Position numbers and translations under genes: made by a program
Source of the DNA: a bacterium
GTDB lineage: Bacteria; Bacteroidota; Bacteroidia; Cytophagales; Cyclobacteriaceae
NCBI GenBank assembly: GCA_024743255.1
Contig: JANSWY010000038.1
Span: 1-41,951 of the forward strand
Length of the DNA: 41,951 bases
Direction: 5' to 3'
Notes under the pieces: generated by a model
The model's input: the letters and a program-made list of their open reading frames with translations, nothing else
The model's database searches: none
What the model was told of the DNA's origin: nothing
Shown here: one piece after another, positions 36,082-41,951 of the stretch
Layout: every line of letters begins with the position of its first letter
Numbering within the stretch: position 1 is the first letter of the stretch

Positions 36082-37364
36082 AAAAGGACGAAAAATACAT
36101 TCTGTTTAAGCAAAATAGTGAACTTGAAACACTTGTTTCTGCGGCTATAGTTTTTGTTGTTGTATCTGTTAATGACATTGTAATCCAGGGGATAACACTT
36201 GCATTGAATAACAATATTCCATCAAATAGTGAAGTGATCATCGTTTTTGCATTTGTGGCTCTCTATTTAATGGCAATGCTTCCAATGAGTATTATTATTC
36301 ATTTCCTTTTCAGAATTTATTGGTTGTCACTAGTCGGTTTGAAGTCGGTGTTTTCTGAGAATACTGAAGCTTTGGATCAATACACACCATACTTTCAAAA
36401 AAGAATTGCCAGATACCAGGCATTGGAGCGACAAATAGAAAAGGTCGACAAGATTTCAAGTTCTCTGTTTTCTTTTACCATACTAAGTTTGTTTGCCTTT
36501 TGTTTTTCATTCATTGCTGTATTTGGATTCATTGTACTATTACCAAGGCTTGGATGGATTGGAGATCAACTTACAAATCTGTTGTTGCTTCTGGGTGCGC
36601 TATACGCTATCGATTTTCTGTCATTGGGCAGAATTAAAAGAATTAAGTGGAAGTATTTTCAAGCTTTTTATAAGCCAGTTTATTGGTTCTTTAGTGTGGT
36701 AACTTTGGCTGTACTATATCGGGGAATCTATTATACTTTGATTCACAATGTACCGAAGAGAATTATAGGAATTCTGATTCCGATTTATGCCGGATTGTCC
36801 ATTCTTATGCTAAACCTTGGGTTTTATACCTCAGGGATTTATCCAGCAAGGTTCAATAACGACAACCGAGGACAAATCTATTTTCAAAGAATGTATGCTG
36901 ATAAGATTAATGATAAGTTTCATGTCGAATTTCCATTCATTGATAGTGAAGTCATAGGAAAGGATCAGAATTACATTACGTTGAGAGTTCCATTGACTTA
37001 TGATCTTGAGGATAGTGTGCTAACCGATAAAGACATTATCCCATATCATAACTCTGGATTTCATTGGAGAAGATTTGTAAATATTGGAGCATTCAGAAAA
37101 TCATTTCCTAAAGGATTTGATGCACATGAAAACGCTCAGGAAATATTGAAGTTTATTCAGGATCATACTGTTTTGGCAGTAGATACCGTGGAGTTGAGTG
37201 TGCCGGCTTTTAGATTCGCTACTATGGAACATCCTGAAAGGGAGCTTTTTCAAACCAGAATTGATATTTCCGATTTGGAAAAGGGAGAGCATATATTAAA
37301 AGTACAGTTACCTAAGAAAAGGAAACCAAATACTTATTATATCCCTTTCTATAGAGATCTCTAA
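36078..37364 (+). CDS. Polytopic membrane protein, function unknown
   Basis: 428 residues. About six membrane segments fill residues 16-270 (for example LVSAAIVFVVVSVNDIVI, FAFVALYLMAMLPMSIIIHFL, FTILSLFAFCFSFIAVFGF), broken by a charged loop with EALDQYTPYFQKRIARYQALERQ. The last 150 residues are soluble and beta-rich (ITLRVPLTYDLED, YHNSGFHWRRF, LQTRI-like strands), ending PNTYYIPFYRDL. I recognise no family. It is translationally coupled to the ATL gene (ATGA) and ends overlapping the stop of the sodium symporter (CTAA). Confidence 0.7.
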   Translation: MKKDEKYILFKQNSELETLVSAAIVFVVVSVNDIVIQGITLALNNNIPSNSEVIIVFAFVALYLMAMLPMSIIIHFLFRIYWLSLVGLKSVFSENTEALDQYTPYFQKRIARYQALERQIEKVDKISSSLFSFTILSLFAFCFSFIAVFGFIVLLPRLGWIGDQLTNLLLLLGALYAIDFLSLGRIKRIKWKYFQAFYKPVYWFFSVVTLAVLYRGIYYTLIHNVPKRIIGILIPIYAGLSILMLNLGFYTSGIYPARFNNDNRGQIYFQRMYADKINDKFHVEFPFIDSEVIGKDQNYITLRVPLTYDLEDSVLTDKDIIPYHNSGFHWRRFVNIGAFRKSFPKGFDAHENAQEILKFIQDHTVLAVDTVELSVPAFRFATMEHPERELFQTRIDISDLEKGEHILKVQLPKKRKPNTYYIPFYRDL

Positions 37365-38821
37365 CTTTGTTTTCTATATAATATGGCTAGTCCAATAAAA
37401 GTGAATAGGCCATTTACAATTAAAATCTCAAAACCGAATTTGTAGCCACCAAGTAAGGTTTCGCTATACATATTTAGGAGGTATGATAAAACAGGAGCGA
37501 TCACGCAAACCAGTGGTACAAACGGATCGTTGACTTTTGACTTTGTAAATAATCCAAAAGCATACAAGCCAAGTAAAGGCCCATAAGTATACCCAGCAAC
37601 TCTGAATACCTGATTGATAACACTATCATCATTAAGTGATTTGAATACAATTATCACGAGAAAAAGTAGTAGTGAGAACCCAAGATGAACAATTGTCCTT
37701 AAGTTCTTATTGGCTTCAAAATTCTCCTCTTTGAATCCCAGGAAATCAACACAAAAGGATGTTGTCAATGCTGTCAGTGCTGAGTCGGCACTGCTGTATG
37801 CTGCGGCTGTAATTCCCAACAGAAATAGTGCGCCTCCTGCTAGACCTAAGTGTTTAAGTGCAATTGTTGGAAATAGGAAGTCCGTCCTGTCTGGGATAGC
37901 GATTTCTTTGATTTCCGCATATTCGTAGAGTAGTGCGCCAAGTCCTAGGAATATTAGGTTCACAAATACCAGAACAATTGAGAACCAAAACATATTCTTT
38001 TGTGCTTCACCAATGTTTTTGCAAGTCAGATTTTTCTGCATCATATCCTGATCTAAACCAGTCATTACTATGGCGATAAAAGCACCAGCAAAGAATTGCT
38101 TGAAGAAGTTTCTGCCACTTTTCCATTCCCAGTTAAACATCTTAGAATAATCGCTATCAGCAATCTTATCTACAACATCTCCTAATCCAAGTGATAAATC
38201 CTGCCCAATAAGAATAATACAGACGACAACTGTCAGGATCATGAATGTTGTTTGCAGCGTATCTGTCCAAACTATGGTCTTTATTCCACCTCTAAAAGTA
38301 TATAGCCAAATCAAAGCTATTGTTACCAAAACCGTTAGACCAAATGAACTGTAAGGGCTATCTTTTCCAAACAGTGGAATAAAGAAAGCTAGCTGTAAAA
38401 CACTTGCCACTAAGTAAAGTCTGAATGCTGCTCCTGCAACTCTTGAAATCAGAAAGAAAAATGCTCCTGTTTTATAAGACCAGAATCCAAAACGATCTTC
38501 AAGGTAGCTGTAAATGGAAACGAGGTTTAATCGGTAGTAAAGCGGCATTAAAACAGTTCCGATAACCAAATAGCCAGCCAGGTAACCAAGTACCATTTGA
38601 AAGTAGAAGAAGTTGCTATTCCCAACTTCTCCAGGTACTGAAATGAATGTCACACCGGATAGTGAGGCGCCAATCATCCCAAAAGCAACTAAGTACCAGG
38701 GGCTTTGGCGGTTAGCAGTAAAAAAGGCTGCTGAGTTACTGGAATTGCTGGTTAAGAAACTGACACCAATCAAAACCAGAAAATATCCAGCGATGATAAT
38801 AAACACTAAAAGTGGCGACAT
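37361..38821 (-). CDS. Sodium:solute symporter (SSS family)
   Basis: 486 residues from the ATG at 38821; a GTG six codons upstream (38839) is possible, but homologues begin near MSPLLVFII. Thirteen or more helices are visible, with the SSS patterns FFTANRQSPWYLVAFGMIGASLSGVTFISVPG, TFRGGIKTIVWTDTLQT and TAAAYSSADSALTALTTSF. These are sodium-driven importers of sugars, amino acids or vitamins; the substrate is unknown. Divergent from clpS. On the minus strand TTTG-N19-TAATTTAC (38901-38871) could be its promoter, overlapping that of clpS. Confidence 0.9.
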   Translation of the reverse strand: MSPLLVFIIIAGYFLVLIGVSFLTSNSSNSAAFFTANRQSPWYLVAFGMIGASLSGVTFISVPGEVGNSNFFYFQMVLGYLAGYLVIGTVLMPLYYRLNLVSIYSYLEDRFGFWSYKTGAFFFLISRVAGAAFRLYLVASVLQLAFFIPLFGKDSPYSSFGLTVLVTIALIWLYTFRGGIKTIVWTDTLQTTFMILTVVVCIILIGQDLSLGLGDVVDKIADSDYSKMFNWEWKSGRNFFKQFFAGAFIAIVMTGLDQDMMQKNLTCKNIGEAQKNMFWFSIVLVFVNLIFLGLGALLYEYAEIKEIAIPDRTDFLFPTIALKHLGLAGGALFLLGITAAAYSSADSALTALTTSFCVDFLGFKEENFEANKNLRTIVHLGFSLLLFLVIIVFKSLNDDSVINQVFRVAGYTYGPLLGLYAFGLFTKSKVNDPFVPLVCVIAPVLSYLLNMYSETLLGGYKFGFEILIVNGLFTFIGLAILYRKQS

Positions 38822-38855
38822 AGAGTAAAGTTTATCCACATTATTGGTTAATGCG

Positions 38856-38886
38856 GTTGAAATTCAGTCCGTAAATTATATTTTTG
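38856..38886 (+). promoter_or_regulatory. Promoter of clpS
   Basis: TTG (38857-38859), a 19-nt spacer and TATTTTTG (38879-38886), a perfect TAnnTTTG. The clpS start codon is 15 nt past the -7 box. Confidence 0.5.
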
Positions 38887-38901
38887 CAGTAAATTTGCAA
38901 A

Positions 38902-39183
38902 ATGATGGAAGAACTGGACTTAGAAGAATTAGTCGAGGTTGAAGAGGAAATAGGAACTGAGGATCCAAGAGATCTGATAGTTTACAATGACGACTTCAAT
39001 ACTTTTGAGCATGTGATCCAAACGCTCATCAAGGTTTGCAAGCATGATGCACATCAGGCTGAGCAGTGCACATACCTAATCCACTACAAAGGTAAATGTG
39101 CCGTTAAAAAAGGGATCTATGAGGAGCTTAAGCCAATGAGAGAAGGCATTTCTGATGCCGGAATTAAAGCTGCCATACTTTAA
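38902..39183 (+). CDS. clpS: ClpS adaptor of the ClpAP protease
   Basis: 93 residues. After an acidic N-terminal tail, the core has YNDDFNTFEHVIQTLIKVC, the HDAHQAEQCTYLIHYKGKCAV segment and the C-terminal end ISDAGIKAAIL. ClpS docks on ClpA/ClpC and hands over proteins with N-end-rule residues. No clpA is adjacent. recR begins 8 nt after its stop, so both are likely on one transcript. A second ATG one codon in is equally possible. Confidence 0.9.
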   Translation: MMEELDLEELVEVEEEIGTEDPRDLIVYNDDFNTFEHVIQTLIKVCKHDAHQAEQCTYLIHYKGKCAVKKGIYEELKPMREGISDAGIKAAIL

Positions 39184-39191
39184 ATTCCTAC

Positions 39192-39803
39192 ATGGAATAT
39201 CCATCCAAACTCATTGAAGAAGCAGTAAACGAAATTTCGAAACTTCCCGGAATAGGAAAGAAGACTGCCCTACGTTTAGCCTTACATTTATTAAAATCCA
39301 AAGAATCTGATACCGAACAACTTTCTGAGGCACTTATCAAGCTGAGAAAAGAAACAAGATATTGTGGAACTTGCCATGTAATATCTCATACCACAGATTG
39401 TACTTGTAGAACTATAAAAACTGATACTTCACTCATCTGTGTTGTGGAAGATACTCCAGATGTCATGGCCATTCAGAATACTGGTCAATACAATGGGATG
39501 TTTCACGTATTGGGGGGAGTGATCTCACCAATTGATGGGATTGGACCAGATGAATTAAAAATTGAGTCATTGGTTCAAAGGATTCAGAACGCTCCGGAAG
39601 AAATAAAAGAAATTGTATTGGCTTTAAGTCCAACCATGGAAGGTGATACAACGGCATTCTACATTACTAAGAAACTCAAAGATTTCAATCTCAAGATTAC
39701 AACCATTGCCAGAGGAATTCCGATTGGAGGAGAATTAGAATACGCAGATGAGGTAACGCTTGGAAGAAGTATTATGACTAGAAGTGTTTATTCTGCGGAT
39801 TAA
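39192..39803 (+). CDS. recR: Recombination mediator RecR
   Basis: 203 residues. An N-terminal helix-hairpin-helix (SKLPGIGKKTALRLALHLL), a zinc finger (C58, C61, C70, C72) and a TOPRIM domain (LICVVEDTPDVMAIQNTGQYNGMFHVLGG) are followed by a Walker-B-like end (TTIARGIPIGGELEYADEVTLG). RecR with RecO/RecF loads RecA at gaps. The zinc finger is odd: CxxC-x8-CxC instead of CxxC-x8-CxxC, one residue short. Its TAA stop overlaps the convergent stop of the small membrane gene (TTAA). Confidence 0.94.
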   Translation: MEYPSKLIEEAVNEISKLPGIGKKTALRLALHLLKSKESDTEQLSEALIKLRKETRYCGTCHVISHTTDCTCRTIKTDTSLICVVEDTPDVMAIQNTGQYNGMFHVLGGVISPIDGIGPDELKIESLVQRIQNAPEEIKEIVLALSPTMEGDTTAFYITKKLKDFNLKITTIARGIPIGGELEYADEVTLGRSIMTRSVYSAD

Positions 39804-39985
39804 CGCTTTCTACTTGAAAAAGCTATAAAGAATAAAAGGAAACTCATTCCACATGCCATGATTAGTAGTTTCCAATTGGGTTCACCCTCTTTAATTGATT
39901 GGTAAAATACTCCGGCAGCTAAAATTGTTACCAGCAAGCCGCCCATTACTCCCAGAGATGTTCTTAATTTTGGACTCATCCACAT
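39800..39985 (-). CDS. Small two-helix membrane protein
   Basis: 61 residues: a short N-terminus, helix about 9-28 (SLGVMGGLLVTILAAGVFY), a charged turn (SIKEGEPN) and helix about 39-56 (LLIMACGMSFLLFFIAF), ending SSRKR. The two-helix hairpin with a basic tail looks like a real small membrane protein, but no family is recognised. It shares two bases of its stop with recR. Confidence 0.55.
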   Translation of the reverse strand: MWMSPKLRTSLGVMGGLLVTILAAGVFYQSIKEGEPNWKLLIMACGMSFLLFFIAFSSRKR

Positions 39986-40027
39986 TAAATTTTCTCAAAT
40001 ATAGATTAACCCATTTAGAGTTTTGAA

Positions 40028-40639
40028 TTAAATGACTTGAGAGTAGACAAATTTCAATTCAGTTGCGATTTGCTTACAACGCTCATCATACATTTTTGAT
40101 TCATCTGGGGTGTCATCAAATGCTTTTGGATCTTCGTAATTAAGTGGGATTCTTACGTCAGCATTTGGAATGAAAGGGCAATTTTCATCAGCATGTGAGC
40201 AAGTCATGATTGCCGCATAATTATCTTCAAGTGTGAAGTCATTATCGAACAGTTTCGAATAAAGTGTCAAAATGATAGAATCATCCACAACACTTACAGG
40301 GTATACCGGATTGTCACCATCCATTTCAGGGATTTCGAAACCAGCTCTTCTTAAAGAATCAACCGTTCTTGGGTTACAAGCAGTCACTTCAACTCCTCCT
40401 GAAACAGAAGTGACGTCTTCCAATCCAAAATGCAGGGCCATAAATTGCGACCAAACCTGAGAGAATTGAGACCTTCTTGAATTATGAGTACAGATGTAAT
40501 TTAGATTTATGGGATTGCCGGCATCTAATTGGCTTTGAATGTAATTAGATAATTGACCTAATACAGGTTTGCGCTCCTCCGGAATTGAAGAAACATCCAA
40601 CTGATCAATATACTCAAGAAGTGATTGCGAGATTACCAT
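40028..40639 (-). CDS. Arsenate-reductase-like protein of the low-molecular-weight phosphatase fold
   Basis: 203 residues. The CX5R loop is CTHNSRRS (C50-R56), and a second cysteine pair C147/C154 (TCSHADENCP) has exactly the 7-residue spacing of the redox cysteines of thioredoxin-coupled ArsC. C88 also follows (TACNPR). The loop has TH/RR where most ArsC have TGNSAR/S. About 45 residues precede the loop, an N-terminal extension not found in small ArsC proteins. It may reduce arsenate or be a protein phosphatase kept under redox control; the cysteines favour the former. TAACTTTG (40663-40656) is a perfect -7 box 16 nt before the start. A CDCC lipoprotein gene lies upstream on the same strand. 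Confidence 0.8.
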   Translation of the reverse strand: MVISQSLLEYIDQLDVSSIPEERKPVLGQLSNYIQSQLDAGNPINLNYICTHNSRRSQFSQVWSQFMALHFGLEDVTSVSGGVEVTACNPRTVDSLRRAGFEIPEMDGDNPVYPVSVVDDSIILTLYSKLFDNDFTLEDNYAAIMTCSHADENCPFIPNADVRIPLNYEDPKAFDDTPDESKMYDERCKQIATELKFVYSQVI

Positions 40640-40703
40640 AACAATATAATTTGGCCAAAGTTAATTCCAAGAATTGGTTGTGGTGTTATCGGGATGTTAA
40701 ATG

Positions 40704-41933
40704 TTAATTCAAATTGATTTTAGCAACTTCAATATTGGTTGACTTTTCATCAATAAGTTTTGTCCAGGCAAAAAATATTTCATCGTCCAATTGAACCATT
40801 TGAGGAAATCCACTTCCTCTGGATTCAGATGTTTCTGCTATAATGATAGGTTCTTGTTTGATTCCTTGATCATTGATAATTTGGGTTTTAATAAATGCTT
40901 TTCCATCACCTTTGGCTAGCCAACTTACAATTGCTATAGAGGCATCAATTAGCTCTATATCAACTCTGCCAAGGGGAGCAATACTGTCAACATCGATCAC
41001 TTTACCAAATGTTGCTCCACCATCATTGGAGAATATTAGTTTCACTTTTGGGCGCTCATTTGCTCCAGTGTACCAAGCTATAGCCAAGTTATTGCCAATT
41101 GCATCAACTCTTGGCCCATTAACAGGACACCCATGAATTTTCCAGTTGTCCGAATTGATAGGTTTTGGACTTGTCCATTCTCCATCCACAAATCTCACAA
41201 TTGACATATCTCTGATCTCATCTTCAGATCTGTCACGGTATACAAATACAGGCCCATTTTCAGTTAAGGCACCTCCGGTTTGGCAACAATCACACACTCT
41301 GTTGTCTAATTCAGCTTCTTTAGAGATTGACCCATCTTTATTAATTAAAGCAGTTCTCAATGTCATGGCACCATTTTCAGATGCCGTGAATCTTCCATCT
41401 AACCACGCTACCTGAAATTGGTTGTTGGACATTGGTATCATACTTACAAAACCATGCTCAGTAGGTGTTCCATCATTATGAGGGATAAATGCGTCAGACC
41501 AGCTGGAGTCATTTTTAACGCTTAGGTTCACATCATAAGAATAAGTGCCAGATGAGCTTTTAGCAAGGAAGTTCGCCATCATTGCTTTATCATTCACACT
41601 TATCATTGGGTAATCAGCCCAGTTAACAAACCAGTCATTGCCATTTGCTATTACCTCTGGGTTACTCCAGCTACCAGATTGATATTTGGAATACTTCAGA
41701 GTTGTTTGTGTACTATCTTTTTCAACCCATGACATGTACAGTTGATCATTGGTTGAAGTGAGGTAGGGTAAACTGCTAATTTTTGGAAAAGAAGGGTTAG
41801 CAAGTGATGTAACTTTTGTTTCTTCTTGCTCTGTGTTATCGATATTTTGAGAATTGCAGGCTGATAAAAATATCAAGCCTGCAATGCCTATTTTTTTAAC
41901 TAAACTAGTGATGATCATTTTCATGTGCTCCAT
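40704..41933 (-). CDS. Sialidase-like beta-propeller lipoprotein with a CDCC motif
   Basis: 409 residues (406 from the ATG at 41924, 404 from 41918). A lipoprotein signal ends at C26 (FLSAC). The rest is a propeller with Asp-box/BNR-like strands (LYMSWVEKDST, QVAWLDGRF, SNDGGATFG, IAWYTGANERP). A conspicuous segment NRVCDCCQTGGALTENGPVFVYRDRSEDEIRD lies near residue 222; this CDCCQT...VVYRDRS pattern recurs, as I recall, in sialidase-like proteins of several phyla, so it is a family hallmark and not chance. A further cysteine is in HGCPVNGPR. The clustered Cys could bind a metal. True sialidase activity is unlikely to be predictable from this. It overlaps the partial upstream gene. Confidence 0.72.
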   Translation of the reverse strand: MEHMKMIITSLVKKIGIAGLIFLSACNSQNIDNTEQEETKVTSLANPSFPKISSLPYLTSTNDQLYMSWVEKDSTQTTLKYSKYQSGSWSNPEVIANGNDWFVNWADYPMISVNDKAMMANFLAKSSSGTYSYDVNLSVKNDSSWSDAFIPHNDGTPTEHGFVSMIPMSNNQFQVAWLDGRFTASENGAMTLRTALINKDGSISKEAELDNRVCDCCQTGGALTENGPVFVYRDRSEDEIRDMSIVRFVDGEWTSPKPINSDNWKIHGCPVNGPRVDAIGNNLAIAWYTGANERPKVKLIFSNDGGATFGKVIDVDSIAPLGRVDIELIDASIAIVSWLAKGDGKAFIKTQIINDQGIKQEPIIIAETSESRGSGFPQMVQLDDEIFFAWTKLIDEKSTNIEVAKINLN

Positions 41934-41951
41934 CCTTGCAGCAAGCAGGTA
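41905..41951 (-). CDS. C-terminal end of a Cys/His-containing protein (partial)
   Basis: On the minus strand, frame 41949-41905 reads PACCKDGAHENDHH followed by TAG. It overlaps the propeller lipoprotein's start region by 29 nt (20 nt if that gene starts at 41924). A CC plus His/Asp tail looks like the end of a metal-related protein. Only 14 residues are seen, so the call rests on composition and on the sensible overlap with the next start. Confidence 0.35.
   Translation of the reverse strand, partial: PACCKDGAHENDHH

Noticed and set aside
1-41951. Mobile elements, CRISPR arrays, tRNA or rRNA genes, phage genes.
   Set aside because: No transposase or integrase reading frame, no spaced repeat array and no cloverleaf or rRNA-like stretch was seen in either strand.

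Overview
The window is an AT-rich stretch of chromosome from a member of the Bacteroidota, most probably a free-living Cytophagales-type bacterium. The evidence is a SusC/SusD pair with surface lipoproteins, a short RpoD without region 1.1, promoters of the TTTG / TAnnTTTG type, a DnaJ with two instead of four zinc motifs, and a hybrid kinase and a beta-propeller regulator of the kinds common in that phylum. I see no rRNA, tRNA, CRISPR array, insertion sequence, integrase or phage gene. Most genes are core metabolism or information processing, densely packed.

Layout. 1-1735 (minus): the first two thirds of a secreted GH65-type glycoside phosphorylase/hydrolase, cut by the window edge, and a two-CBS-domain protein. 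1736-2132 is a gene-free leader with a good promoter for rpoD. 2133-7767 (plus): rpoD, a class I aminotransferase, a heptose-phosphate-kinase-like PfkB protein and a 7TM hybrid histidine kinase. 7768-10908: hemE, serine dehydratase alpha subunit, a small membrane protein and upp. 11043-14107 (plus): an M42-type aminopeptidase, hpt, adk and obgE in a tight run.

14188-24968 is an alpha-glucan utilisation locus: a membrane-spanning beta-propeller regulator with a C-terminal DNA-binding helix-turn-helix, then a SusE/F-like starch-binding lipoprotein, SusC, SusD and a GH13 amylase lipoprotein. The likely scheme is surface binding and cleavage of starch-like glucan, TonB-dependent uptake of the oligosaccharides and control by the propeller regulator. 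The GH65 enzyme at the left edge could act on the same maltose-type products, but it is 13 kb away.

25059-27687 (plus): grpE-dnaJ and a secreted toast-rack-like protein whose start codon lies in a 13-bp perfect hairpin. 27690-33654 (minus): a YhhN-like membrane protein, an MFS transporter, prfB with its programmed +1 frameshift intact, a hypothetical protein, ilvE, a cobalamin adenosyltransferase and a LolD/MacB-like ATPase. 33752-37364: a small secreted CxxC protein, a SemiSWEET, a DeoR regulator with a helically phased direct repeat in front of it, a VOC protein, an alkyltransferase-like protein that has lost the methyl-acceptor cysteine, and a membrane protein. 37361-41951: a sodium:solute symporter, clpS, recR, a small membrane protein, an arsenate-reductase-like protein, a propeller lipoprotein with a CDCC motif and the tail of a Cys/His-containing protein at the edge.

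A feature of the whole window is that all six convergent gene pairs meet with at most 2 nt between the stop codons, or overlap, and none has a visible terminator at the junction. I found no convincing wholly new multi-gene system. The items most worth a second look are the hairpin after dnaJ, the overlapping convergent ends, the putative operators of the glucan locus and of the DeoR gene, and the ArsC-like/CDCC-lipoprotein cluster.
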